From contig JALFJX010000001.1 of the NCBI GenBank assembly GCA_022775905.1, positions 1-47,510 on the forward strand: 47,510 nucleotides of DNA, in the 5' to 3' direction. This document shows positions 8,689-17,467 of the stretch, in pieces. Both the position numbers and the translations under genes were made by a program. Under the pieces are notes generated by a model. It was not told the DNA's origin. It saw only the letters and a list, made by a program, of their open reading frames with translations, and ran no database searches. Position 1 is the first letter of the stretch, and each line of letters starts with the position of its first letter. Source of the stretch: Methanobrevibacter sp. Its GTDB lineage: Archaea; Methanobacteriota; Methanobacteria; Methanobacteriales; Methanobacteriaceae.

Positions 8689-9327
8689 ATGGTTGATAAT
8701 AAAAAAAGAAATGGAAAAAAACCAACTAGAAAAAAAGAACAGCAAGCCGTTGTTCTTGATTATTTAAGCCGAGGCTATGTTAAGTCAGATATGTCCAAAT
8801 TTGGCGGAAAACCTATTGCTCAAGCTATTGGTACAGAACAATTCACTTTACTCGAGTTAGTTCCACAACATGGCGTTGATTTAGAAATTGGCGACAATGT
8901 ATACATTGGTGGAAACAGACAAGAAAGAACAAAAATTCACAGAGTTCTTGGAATATTGCCATTTGAAAGACTAACCGCAACAAGTAGAATCGAGTTAGAT
9001 TATACAATCAGAGATATCGTTGAATCTAATGAAGAAAAATATGTTGAATTCTTCAACACAACAGGTGCAGTTAGTACAAGACTCCACACACTCGAACTAA
9101 TTCCAGGTATCGGTAAAAAATACATGTGGGACATTATTAATGCAAGAGAAGAAAAACCATTTGAAAGTTTCAAAGACATAACTGAAAGGCTCCCAACATT
9201 GACTGATCCTGCTGGAATGATTGTAAACAGGGTTAAACAAGAATTGGACAAAAATGCAATTAAAAGAGGAAAAAGTAAATATTACATATTTACCCAAGTC
9301 CCAAGAAAACCTAGAAATCAACAATAA
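8689..9327 (+). CDS. DUF655 family RNA/DNA-binding protein
   Basis: A 212-residue archaeal protein of the DUF655 family. The N-terminal half carries an OB-like segment (residues about 20-100: VVLDYLSRGY ... GDNVYIGGNRQERTKIHRVLG). The C-terminal half has a helix-hairpin-helix motif, LELIPGIGKKYMWDI, followed by a second helical repeat, suggesting nucleic acid binding. The biochemical role is not established to my knowledge; its constant position beside rpo4 and rsmA suggests work in transcription or ribosome assembly. I chose the ATG at 8689, six bases after GTGAT, over the in-frame GTG at 8680, which is itself part of that ribosome site. Confidence 0.85.
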   Translation: MVDNKKRNGKKPTRKKEQQAVVLDYLSRGYVKSDMSKFGGKPIAQAIGTEQFTLLELVPQHGVDLEIGDNVYIGGNRQERTKIHRVLGILPFERLTATSRIELDYTIRDIVESNEEKYVEFFNTTGAVSTRLHTLELIPGIGKKYMWDIINAREEKPFESFKDITERLPTLTDPAGMIVNRVKQELDKNAIKRGKSKYYIFTQVPRKPRNQQ

Positions 9328-9335
9328 GTGATAAA

Positions 9336-10208
9336 TTGAATAGTGAAAATTCCCCCTCCCTTTCCAAGATAACTAAAGACATCTTAAACGAAAACGGGAT
9401 TAAGTTAAATAAGAATCTTGGTCAGAATTATTTGATTGACAAAAATAAAAGAGACCAAATCATTAACTTTGGAAACATCAATAAAGAAGATGTAATCTTA
9501 GAAATCGGAACCGGAATTGGCACATTAACAATTGAACTTGCCAAAAAAGCTAAAAAAGTAATAGCTATCGAACAGGATGAGAACATCTGCAAGATTTTAG
9601 CTAAAAGACTTAAAGACGAAAAAATAGATAACGTAGAGTTACTTAATGAAGATGCATTGAATGTTGAATTTCCAAAATTCAATAAAATCATCTCCAATCT
9701 ACCTTATCAAATCTCATCACCAATTACCTTTAAATTCCTAGATTATGATTTTGATCTAGCTGTTTTAATGTACCAAAAGGAATTTGCCAATCGTATGAAC
9801 GGTAAAGTCGGAACAAAAAATTATTCCAGACTTTCTGCTATGCTATATTTTAAATGTGATGTTGAAAAGTTAACTGATGTAAGCTCTGAAAGTTTTATTC
9901 CAAAACCAAAAATAGACTCAACTGTTGTAAAACTAACACCTAAAGAAAATAAGATTTCAGAGGAAGACTTTAAAATTTATTCTAAATTCACAAAAGCATT
10001 ATTCCAACACAGAAACAAGAAGATTAGAAATGCTTTAATCGATTCCAGACATGTGATTACCAAACTCGATAAAAAAGAGATTAGAAAATGCATGAATGAA
10101 ATTGAAGATGAAAAATTAAATCAATATCTCAAAGAGAGAGTTGTTGTAATTACCCCTGAAGAGATTCTATTTTTATCAAAAGAACTAAACTCAATTTTAA
10201 ATGGATAG
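9336..10208 (+). CDS. rsmA: 16S rRNA dimethyladenosine transferase
   Basis: A 290-residue SAM-dependent methylase (KsgA/Dim1) that dimethylates two adjacent adenines near the 3' end of 16S rRNA late in small-subunit assembly. It shows the family entry motif LNKNLGQNYLIDKN, the SAM-binding motif LEIGTGIGTLT, the acidic motif IAIEQD, and the catalytic NLPYQISSP. Length is normal. The start is TTG at 9336 with GTGATAAA directly upstream, overlapping the end of the DUF655 gene; no better ATG is available. It lies 6 bases before the Mtq2-like gene, so the two are probably co-transcribed. Confidence 0.94.
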   Translation: MNSENSPSLSKITKDILNENGIKLNKNLGQNYLIDKNKRDQIINFGNINKEDVILEIGTGIGTLTIELAKKAKKVIAIEQDENICKILAKRLKDEKIDNVELLNEDALNVEFPKFNKIISNLPYQISSPITFKFLDYDFDLAVLMYQKEFANRMNGKVGTKNYSRLSAMLYFKCDVEKLTDVSSESFIPKPKIDSTVVKLTPKENKISEEDFKIYSKFTKALFQHRNKKIRNALIDSRHVITKLDKKEIRKCMNEIEDEKLNQYLKERVVVITPEEILFLSKELNSILNG

Positions 10209-10214
10209 ATTGCC

Positions 10215-10799
10215 ATGCAGGATTTTATAATTAATATTGATGACAATGTTTATATTCCCGCGGAAGATAGTTATCTTCTTGCAGATAATTTACAAATCAG
10301 TGAAGGTCAAAGTGTTTTGGAAATTGGAACAGGATCAGGCATTGTTGCAATGTATGCTTCAAGACTTACAGATAATGTTACAGTAACAGACATCAATTTT
10401 GATGCATGTGAACTTGCACGAAAAAACTTTGAAGCAAACGGTATTGAAAATATTGAAATTTTGTTTGGAAACCTATTTGAACCCGTGAAAAATAGAAAGT
10501 TTGATGTAATTTTATTTAATACTCCATATCTACCGACCGAAGAAGGGGAAGTTTTAGATGACACCATAAATTATGCATTTGATGGTGGATTAGATGGTAG
10601 GAAAGTTATTGATATCTTTTTAAATGAAGTGAGAAATCATTTAAATGATGGTGGAATTGTGCAGATGATACAGTCTTCACTGTCAGGCAATGAAGAAACA
10701 CTAGAAAAATTAGATAAATTAGGTTTTATTTCAGAAATAGCTGAAAAAGAGCATTTCTTTTTCGAAGATATAACATTAATTAATGCTTATAAAATTTAA
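10215..10799 (+). CDS. HemK/Mtq2-like protein glutamine methyltransferase
   Basis: A 194-residue class I methyltransferase resembling eukaryotic Mtq2/HEMK2 and archaeal relatives that modify the GGQ glutamine of release factor aRF1. The IPAEDSYLLADNL start is characteristic of this branch. The SAM-binding motif LEIGTGSGIVAMY is at residues 35-47. The substrate motif, usually NPPY, reads NTPY at residues 102-105, one substitution that should be checked. It follows rsmA closely, giving a two-gene translation-modification unit. The target being aRF1 is inferred from family. Confidence 0.85.
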   Translation: MQDFIINIDDNVYIPAEDSYLLADNLQISEGQSVLEIGTGSGIVAMYASRLTDNVTVTDINFDACELARKNFEANGIENIEILFGNLFEPVKNRKFDVILFNTPYLPTEEGEVLDDTINYAFDGGLDGRKVIDIFLNEVRNHLNDGGIVQMIQSSLSGNEETLEKLDKLGFISEIAEKEHFFFEDITLINAYKI

Positions 10800-10803
10800 A
10801 AAA

Positions 10804-10821
10804 GGAGAATTAGAATTCTCC
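10804..10821. terminator. Bidirectional terminator between Mtq2-like gene and dapF
   Basis: A perfect 8-bp stem GGAGAATT / AATTCTCC (10804-10811 and 10814-10821) lies at the junction of two convergent genes and overlaps the dapF stop codon. A/T-rich runs lie on the left side, which reads as T-rich for the minus-strand transcript. Confidence 0.6.
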
Positions 10822-11670
10822 ATCATAAACAAGCTCTGCAGGACCTTCCATGAAAGCTCCAAGAGCATCATCTTTTTCATATACATTGAATTTCAAGTCA
10901 CCACCAGGTAAATGAAGCAATACGTTGCTGTCAAATAATCCTAATTTGAAACCGGAAATTGCAGTTGAAGTTGCACCAGTACCACATGCGAGTGTTACAC
11001 CAGCACCTCTTTCCCAAGTTCTCATTTTACCTTCGTTTTTAGAGATTACTTCAACAAAGTGTACATTGATCTTTTCAGGAAAAACTTCATGTGCTTCAAT
11101 AGCTGGACCATATTTGTCAATGTCAATTGCATCAACATCATCAACAAAGATAATAGCATGAGGATTTCCAACACTGATTGCTGTAACATTGAATGTAGTG
11201 TCCAATACTTTCAATTCCCCATCAAGGAACTCTTCTTCATCAGCAGTCATTGGGACTTCAGAAGTTTTGAATGTTGATAATCCCATATCCACTTTAAATA
11301 ATACAGGTTCATCGTTATCCAATGTAATTTCAATTGTTTTGATTCCTGCCCTTGTCTCAACAGTCATTTTTTCCTGTTTTAAAATACCTTTTCTGTAGAC
11401 AAAATCTCCAAAGCATCTAATACCATTTCCACACATTTCAGCTTCGCTTCCATCAGGATTGAACATTCTGTAACCAATATCAGCAACTTCAGATGGTTCT
11501 ACGAATAAAACACCGTCCCCACCTACTCCAAAGTTTCTGTGACATAACATTCTGCATGCTTCAGGTTTGTCTTCTTCAGAAATGACTTTTCCTTTTGATT
11601 CATCAATTATTGGAAAATCATTACCTATTCCGTGCATTTTTGAAAATTTTAATCCTTTCAAGTCTACCAT
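10810..11670 (-). CDS. dapF: Diaminopimelate epimerase
   Basis: A 286-residue cofactor-free epimerase that converts LL- to meso-diaminopimelate, the step before lysine. Both catalytic cysteines are present: Cys80 in EMCGNGIRC and Cys229 in ACGTGA. The N-terminal FSKMHGIGNDF and the NPDGSEAEMCGNG block are typical, and length is normal. It is the second gene of a lysA-dapF pair, starting 9 bases after the lysA stop, with a GCTGAT ribosome site. Pseudomurein walls use lysine rather than diaminopimelate, so the pathway role here is lysine supply. Confidence 0.97.
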   Translation of the reverse strand: MVDLKGLKFSKMHGIGNDFPIIDESKGKVISEEDKPEACRMLCHRNFGVGGDGVLFVEPSEVADIGYRMFNPDGSEAEMCGNGIRCFGDFVYRKGILKQEKMTVETRAGIKTIEITLDNDEPVLFKVDMGLSTFKTSEVPMTADEEEFLDGELKVLDTTFNVTAISVGNPHAIIFVDDVDAIDIDKYGPAIEAHEVFPEKINVHFVEVISKNEGKMRTWERGAGVTLACGTGATSTAISGFKLGLFDSNVLLHLPGGDLKFNVYEKDDALGAFMEGPAELVYDGEF

Positions 11671-11679
11671 ATTATCAGC

Positions 11680-12963
11680 CTATTTTAAGTGTGCTGGAAT
11701 GCTTTGTTTTGCGTATAAGTCTTCAAAGGTTTCTCTTTCACGTACAACAGAACATTTTCCATCAGTTACTAAGATTTCTGATGTTAATGGTCTTGAGTTG
11801 TAGTTGGATGACATGGTAAATCCGTATGCTCCTGCATTTAAGATACCTAAAACATCCCCTTCTTCAACTTCAGGCATTAATCTGTCACGTGCAAATAAGT
11901 CTCCGGATTCACATACGTTTCCTGCAATATCGACAGTTTGAGTGTTTTCCGCATCCATTCTGCTTGCATCAACAATGTGGTGGTATGAATCATACATTGC
12001 TGGTCTTAAGAGTGTGTGGAAACCTCCATCTACACCAATGAATTTTCTGTAGCTTTGTTTGATACTGTTTACAGTTACTAAAAGTACGCTTGCATCTCCA
12101 ACTAAGTATCTTCCAGGTTCGAGATACATTGTAGGATTGCCCATATCGTATTGTTCTAATTTTTCTTTGAATAAGCCTACATTTACTTCTGCAAATTTGT
12201 CTAAGTCCACAATGTTTTCTTCAGGAGTGTAAGGAATACCTACACCTCCACCAAAGTCAACAAATTCAAAGTCAATACCTGCATCTTCGTGAACTTTTCC
12301 AGCAATATCCATGGTTGATTCAATTGCTAATTTGAATGGTTCTGGGTCTAAGATACCTGAACCGATGTGAGAGTGCATACCAACTGGATTGAATCCTAAT
12401 TCTCTTGCTTTTTCATATACTTCAACAGCTTCGGATTCCATAATACCAAATTTACTCATTACCCCACCAGTAATACAGTGGTCATGATGTCCTGCACCTA
12501 CCATTGGATTTACTCTAAAGGAGATTTTTACTCCTTCAGGATCAATCATTTTAGATAATCTGTTAAGTGCGGATACTGAGTCGATATTTAAAGTAACTCC
12601 TTCATCATGCACATATTTTAATTCATCATTAGTAATGTTGTTACCAGTGAATAAGATTCTGTCTCCTGAAAATCCAATCATTTTTGAGATGTGAACTTCT
12701 CCAGGGGAAACTGCATCAATACAACAACCTTCGCTTTCTAAAATTTTCATTACAGCAAGGTTAGTGTTAGCTTTACATGCATAGAATACTTTAAAATCAG
12801 AGTAATATTTTGAAAAAGCAGAATAAAATCTATTATAGTTATCTCTTATCCTATTTTCATCAATTACATATGTTGGAGTTCCGAATTCTTCTGCAATATC
12901 TACTGCATCTGCTCCACCAATATCAAGGTGGTTTTTTTCGTTAACTTTAATATTTAAATCCAT
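11680..12963 (-). CDS. lysA: Diaminopimelate decarboxylase
   Basis: A 427-residue PLP enzyme of alanine racemase fold type that decarboxylates meso-diaminopimelate to lysine. The PLP lysine is Lys64 in YACKANTN. Other family marks are HSHIGSG, the GGGVGIPY phosphate-binding loop, EPGRYLV, the CESGD active-site cysteine motif and the C-terminal [14 protein letters not shown]. The ATG at 12963 has an AGGAG site upstream. It leads the lysA-dapF unit and is divergent from the NUDIX gene at 13096, with a shared 130-base promoter region. Confidence 0.97.
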   Translation of the reverse strand: MDLNIKVNEKNHLDIGGADAVDIAEEFGTPTYVIDENRIRDNYNRFYSAFSKYYSDFKVFYACKANTNLAVMKILESEGCCIDAVSPGEVHISKMIGFSGDRILFTGNNITNDELKYVHDEGVTLNIDSVSALNRLSKMIDPEGVKISFRVNPMVGAGHHDHCITGGVMSKFGIMESEAVEVYEKARELGFNPVGMHSHIGSGILDPEPFKLAIESTMDIAGKVHEDAGIDFEFVDFGGGVGIPYTPEENIVDLDKFAEVNVGLFKEKLEQYDMGNPTMYLEPGRYLVGDASVLLVTVNSIKQSYRKFIGVDGGFHTLLRPAMYDSYHHIVDASRMDAENTQTVDIAGNVCESGDLFARDRLMPEVEEGDVLGILNAGAYGFTMSSNYNSRPLTSEILVTDGKCSVVRERETFEDLYAKQSIPAHLK

Positions 12964-13095
12964 AATTAAAACTCCTAAAAAAGTTACATTATGTATTTAG
13001 TTATTTCCTTTAATATATTTAAAATTAGCGAAGGAAAAACGTTTTCCGTTCAAATTAAGTAGTAAAAAATAAAAATAAATGAATAGGTGAAAAAT

Positions 13096-13506
13096 ATGAA
13101 AAGGTTTTACGGACTTACAGTTAGAGGAGTTATTAAAAACAATAATGAGGAAATCTTAATTGTCAAAAGACATCCAAAATCAAAAACCGACCCTGAAATG
13201 TGGGAACTTCCAGGCGGAAAAGTAGAGGACGGCGAATACTTTACCAAAGCATTAGTACGTGAAATTAAAGAGGAAGTTAATCTTGACTGTGAAGTAGGAG
13301 ACCTTTGCGAAGCAGTACAGAACGATTACTCAAACAAACGAACAGTGCAGCTATACATGCATTTGGATAATGTAAATGGAGATGTTAAAATAAGTGAAGA
13401 GCACACAGAATTCATGTGGGCTTCAATTGATATGTTAAAATCATTGGAAATATCTACTTCATTGAAAAAAATGTTAGAAAAAAGAATTGGATTATCTGAG
13501 AGATAA
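13096..13506 (+). CDS. NUDIX hydrolase
   Basis: A 136-residue NUDIX-fold pyrophosphohydrolase, probably acting on nucleoside diphosphate-linked or oxidised nucleotides. The Nudix box runs from Gly41 (GGKVEDGE) through REIKEEVNL at 55-63. Its last glycine is replaced by Asn62, a minor variation. I start at the ATG at 13096; the GTG at 13087 is the core of the AGGTG ribosome site. The gene is convergent with argD with one base between the stop codons. The substrate cannot be told from sequence. Confidence 0.88.
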   Translation: MKRFYGLTVRGVIKNNNEEILIVKRHPKSKTDPEMWELPGGKVEDGEYFTKALVREIKEEVNLDCEVGDLCEAVQNDYSNKRTVQLYMHLDNVNGDVKISEEHTEFMWASIDMLKSLEISTSLKKMLEKRIGLSER

Positions 13507-13507
13507 C

Positions 13508-14668
13508 CTATAAAATTTCATCTAAAGCTTTTACAAACTCATCGATATCTTCTTTGGTAATTATCAATGGTGGAACAAATCTTAAAACGTTTCCAGCAGT
13601 ACAGTTAATTAAAAATCCTGCTTCTCTGAGTTTATCAACATATTCAGCACCAGGTTTGGTTAATTCCAAACCGACAATTAAACCTTTACCACGTACATCA
13701 GCAATAACATCTTTATCTAATTTTTTCAATTCATCAATGAAATATTGACCAACTTCATTAACATTATCTAAGATGTTTTTGTCATCAAATTCATCCAATA
13801 CCGCATTAGCTGCTGCACATACTAATGGTCCACCACCAAATGTAGTACCGTGATCACCAGGTACAAATGCACTAGCCACTTCTTCGGTTGCTAAGATTCC
13901 ACCCATTGGAACTCCTCCACCAATTCCTTTAGCCATGGTCATAATATCCGGTTTTACATCAAATAATTCATGTGCAAATAATGTTCCGCATCTACCGAAA
14001 CCGGTTTGTACTTCATCCACAATAAATACAATACCGTTTTCTTTACAGATTGCTTCAATACCTTTTAAGTATTCAACATCAGGAACGTGAACTCCACCTT
14101 CACCTTGAATCGGTTCAACAATAATAGCTGCAGTGTTTTCATTTATTGCTTCTTTTATAGCTTCTAAATCATTATATGGAACATTAATGAATCCTTGTGG
14201 CATTACAGCTTTGAATGGTTCATGATACTCTTCATGACCGGTTGCTGCAAGTGTCATTATGGTTCTTCCGTGGAATGAATCTACAGTAGATATTATTTCA
14301 CTTTTTCCAGTGTATTTTACCGCTAATTTGATAGCTCCTTCATTTGCTTCAGCACCACTGTTTGCATAGAAAATTCTGTCAAAACTAGTTCTGTCAACTA
14401 ATTTTTTAGCATATACTAAAGCAGGTTCATTATAGTAAATACTTGAAATGTGAATGAGTTTTGCTGCTTGGTCTTGGATAGCTTTTACAAGTCTAGGATG
14501 ATTGTGTCCTAAAGCATTTACAGCAATACCTGCAAACATATCCAAATATTCATTTCCGTCAATATCGGTTACTCTTACACCTTCACCATGATCAAGTACA
14601 ACAGGTTGTCTAGTGAAAGTGTTTATGAAATAATCGTCTTCGATTTTAATTAATTCTTGAGTATTCAT
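13508..14668 (-). CDS. argD: Acetylornithine aminotransferase
   Basis: A 386-residue class III PLP aminotransferase of arginine biosynthesis that makes N-acetylornithine from the semialdehyde; family members may also serve lysine synthesis as succinyl-DAP aminotransferase. Landmarks are the NSGAEANEGA loop near 103-112, the cofactor aspartate in DEVQTGFG (Asp218), the PLP lysine Lys247 in MAKGIGGG, and TTFGGGPL. The ATG at 14668 is 3 bases after AATGATAAA; a TTG eight codons upstream is less likely. It lies near dapF-lysA, and a second role in lysine synthesis is conceivable. Confidence 0.92.
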   Translation of the reverse strand: MNTQELIKIEDDYFINTFTRQPVVLDHGEGVRVTDIDGNEYLDMFAGIAVNALGHNHPRLVKAIQDQAAKLIHISSIYYNEPALVYAKKLVDRTSFDRIFYANSGAEANEGAIKLAVKYTGKSEIISTVDSFHGRTIMTLAATGHEEYHEPFKAVMPQGFINVPYNDLEAIKEAINENTAAIIVEPIQGEGGVHVPDVEYLKGIEAICKENGIVFIVDEVQTGFGRCGTLFAHELFDVKPDIMTMAKGIGGGVPMGGILATEEVASAFVPGDHGTTFGGGPLVCAAANAVLDEFDDKNILDNVNEVGQYFIDELKKLDKDVIADVRGKGLIVGLELTKPGAEYVDKLREAGFLINCTAGNVLRFVPPLIITKEDIDEFVKALDEIL

Positions 14669-14824
14669 TTTATCATTCCATAAACTTTTCAATCATTAAA
14701 TAATTTAAATTTCATTGATAATAAATACTTGCAAAAAATAGGCAAATAATGTTTACACCACCATTTCACCACAAATAAACAAATTTCAATAAAATAGATT
14801 ATTACTAATAATTTTATAAAAAAA

Positions 14825-14872
14825 TAGTTTAGAAGTAAACTAAACTTGAAAAAATAACAAAAACTTTTTATA
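14825..14872 (+). promoter_or_regulatory. Promoter with palindrome upstream of the ABC permease pseudogene
   Basis: An inverted repeat TAGTTTA-GAAG-TAAACTA (14825-14842) lies about 25 bases before a TATA-like TTTATA (14867-14872). It could be an operator for a transcription factor. The 196-base gap between argD and the permease holds nothing else that I can recognise. Confidence 0.45.
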
Positions 14873-14888
14873 CAATATTGGAGTCATT

Positions 14889-16138
14889 ATGATTACAATA
14901 TTTTACAAAGGAAGTGTAGATATTAAATTTATTACATTAATTTTCAAAAACCCATTCAGAAATAAGACACGTAGTGCCCTATCAGTTATTGGAATAGCTA
15001 TAGGCATTGCAACAATTGTCGCATTGGGTTTAATTACTGCAGGAATGCAAGATACCGTTCAGACTACATTCAATGAAGGTGGCGGAAATTACTGTCAGTA
15101 ACACAACAACCGTTGGTGGAAATTCAGGAATGATACAACAATCAACAGTAGATGAACTACAAAACATCGGTGGAGTCATTGATGTAGCCGGAGAACTTTC
15201 ATACTCCGAATCGTCAAGCAGCCAGCCATCTATGAGCCAAGGTGGCAGTGGCAATCCGAATGGTGGAGATATGACCAATTCAATACTTGGAATTGAAGCT
15301 AGCAAATTATCTCTTGCAGGAATAGACGAACTTAACGGAACTGCATTTGAAGATAATTCCAAAGAAGCAATTATCGGATTACAATATGCAATGATGAACA
15401 ATTTAAGTATTGGAGACAACATTACCATCCACAATACTGAATTTGAAATTACAGGAATCTATGAAACAGGAAGCATGTTTGCTGACAGTACAATCTATGT
15501 ACCTATCGATACATTACAGAACATATCCGAATGTGATGAATACACTTCTGTTTTAGTAAAAACTGCAGAAGATGCAAACGATACTATCATCAGTGATAAA
15601 ATTAAAGATAAATTTTATGACCTATCAACACTAACCAGCGATGAAATATCCTCAATGATGACAAATGTAACTGGAATTCTAAATACTGCTTCACTTGCAG
15701 TTTCCGGATTAGCTATCATCGTTGGAGCTATTGGTATCATAAATACTATGGTAATGACAGTTTATGAAAGAACAAAAGAAATTGGAGTTTTAAAATCCAT
15801 TGGTTGGAAACCAAGAAGAATCCTTTTAATGATTATGGGAGAAACTTTGGTCTTAACAATACCCTCACAGCTAATGATTTTGATTTTACCTTCATCAGTT
15901 TATGGGAGAAACTTTGGTCTTAACAATACTCTCAGGTATTGTTGGATCAGTATTTGGAATTTTAATTTCAGAAATTGGAGTGATGTTGCTCGATGCTGGT
16001 GACTTCTCATTAGGTTATGACCCACAAGCATTCATTTTGGCATTCGGAATTACAATATTTGTAGGACTTATTGGTGGAATTTATCCAGCATATAAAGCAT
16101 CCAAACTTGGTCCTACAGAAGCATTAAGATATGAATAG
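14889..16138 (+). pseudogene. Broken MacB/FtsX-type ABC transporter permease
   Basis: The three fragments together spell one permease of about 400 residues: an N-terminal membrane helix after FKNPFRNKTRSALSVIG, a MacB-like extracellular domain, and the C-terminal FtsX helices ending GGIYPAYKASKLGPTEALRYE. At least two lesions break it. A frameshift near 15081-15085 puts the frame into a stop at 15099. A 67-base insertion-duplication at 15834-15900 shifts the frame again. The first AUG-like start is also uncertain: relatives begin at the residue before KFITLIFKNP, where this copy reads ATT after a good AAGGAAGTG site. The partner ATPase next door is broken too. The intact pair would export a peptide, lipid or drug. 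Confidence 0.85.
15834..15934 (+). repeat. Direct repeat marking a 67-base insertion in the permease
   Basis: About 34 bases beginning TATGGGAGAAACTTTGGTCT occur at 15834 and again at 15901, differing at one base. Between them lie about 33 bases that do not belong to the permease. The added 67 bases are not a multiple of three and break the frame. Confidence 0.85.
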
Positions 16139-16147
16139 GTGATAATT

Positions 16148-16816
16148 ATGGGATTTATTGAATTAAAAGACGTTTTAAAACAATATGATGACGGTAAAGT
16201 AACTGCCTTAATCACATTAACCTTTCAATAGAAAAAGGAAGTTTCGTTTCCATGATTGGACCTTCAGGATCAGGAAAATCAACCATGTTAAATATGCTAG
16301 GGGCCCTTGATAATCCATATTCTGGTGAAATCATCATTGACGGAATTAATTTGGGTAATGAAAAAGACTTAAGTGACTTTAGAAGAGATACTTTAGGGTT
16401 TATTTTCCAGCTACATAATTTACTTCCTAACTTAAGTATTCAGGAAAATGTGGAAATACCTCTTGTTAGAACAAAGTTATCTGAAAAAGAAAAAGAAAAA
16501 AGAGCATTGACATATCGAAGCTTCGAAGCTGTTGGTCTTTTGGACAAAAAAGATAACAAACCAAATAAATTATCAGGAGGACAACGTCAAAGAGTAGCTA
16601 TTGCAATAGTGAATAATCCATCAATAATTTTAGCTGATGAACCAACAGGTTCACTCGACTCAAAGACTGGAGAAATGGTACTTGATATTCTCAAAAATAT
16701 GCATGAAGAATACAACGTAACATTAATTATTGTCCCACGACAATGACGTTGCAAAATTAGCTGAAAGAACCATTACAATAAAAGATGGTCAAATCATTGA
16801 AGATAAGTATAATTAA
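16148..16816 (+). pseudogene. Broken MacB-type ABC transporter ATP-binding protein
   Basis: A LolD/MacB-like ATPase starting at ATG 16148 after GGTGAT. Walker A (GPSGSGKST), the signature (LSGGQRQRVAIA) and Walker B (IILADEPTGSLD) are all readable. One base is missing near 16208-16213, which sends the frame into TAG at 16229-16231. A second shift near 16732-16737 destroys the H-loop (expected THDND) and the last 25 residues, which are still recognisable through the TAA at 16814. It directly follows the broken permease, so the whole transporter is probably non-functional unless these are sequencing errors. Confidence 0.85.
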
Positions 16817-16850
16817 TTTTATACTTATTTTACTTATTTTTTAATTAAGC
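16803..16850 (+). terminator. Terminator after the ABC transporter pair
   Basis: A 9-bp stem ATAAGTATA / TATACTTAT (16803-16811 and 16820-16828) is followed by T-rich sequence. Confidence 0.6.
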
Positions 16851-16944
16851 ATACATTTAATAACAATTAAATCATTATAATAATTATAAAAATTTGATAA
16901 TTTAGGATTATCATATTATTTTTTATAAAAAATTAGGTGATAAA

Positions 16945-17376
16945 ATGAAAGTCGCAACTATTGAAACCGATAAAGGGAACATCGAACTCGAATTATTCCC
17001 AAATGAAGCACCGGGAACTGTAGCAAACTTTGAAAAATTAATCAAAAAAGGATTCTACGATGGATTAACATTCCACAGAGTAATCCCTAACTTTGTAATT
17101 CAAGGTGGATGTCCTAAAGGAAACGGTACTGGTGGACCAGGTTACACCATCAAATGTGAAACCGAAGGAAACCCACACAGACACGGAACTGGTGCATTAT
17201 CCATGGCACACGCAGGAAAAGACACTGGTGGAAGCCAATTCTTTATTACTCACAGTCCACAACCTCACTTAGACGGAGTACACACCGTATTCGGTCAAGT
17301 TATCAAAGGTCAAGATGTCGTTAACGCAATCCGCCAAGGCGACAAAATGAACAAAGTGACTGTTGAAGAAAGATAA
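16945..17376 (+). CDS. Cyclophilin-type peptidyl-prolyl cis-trans isomerase
   Basis: A compact 143-residue cytoplasmic cyclophilin that isomerises Xaa-Pro bonds. It shows [13 protein letters not shown] with the catalytic arginine Arg45, GSQFFI, and the [10 protein letters not shown] segment. No signal peptide is present. Length matches the small single-domain archaeal and bacterial forms. The ATG follows AGGTGATAAA. It has its own terminator and no obvious operon partner. Confidence 0.96.
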   Translation: MKVATIETDKGNIELELFPNEAPGTVANFEKLIKKGFYDGLTFHRVIPNFVIQGGCPKGNGTGGPGYTIKCETEGNPHRHGTGALSMAHAGKDTGGSQFFITHSPQPHLDGVHTVFGQVIKGQDVVNAIRQGDKMNKVTVEER

Positions 17377-17400
17377 ATTCTTTCTTTTCTTTTTTTATTT
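17366..17400 (+). terminator. Cyclophilin gene terminator
   Basis: An 8-bp stem AAGAAAGA / TCTTTCTT (17366-17373 and 17379-17386) spans the stop codon and leads into T-rich sequence. Confidence 0.6.
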
Positions 17401-17467
17401 TAAATTGCTTTCAGCCGAAAGTTAAATTACCCCAACATACCCATCTAGATTTTAAACTTAGATGATT

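Noticed and set aside
17408-17464. Two small inverted repeats after the cyclophilin gene as regulatory sites
   Set aside because: CTTTC-AGCC-GAAAG and CATCTA/TAGATG lie between convergent gene ends; at most a weak terminator for the MFS gene, with no T-run.
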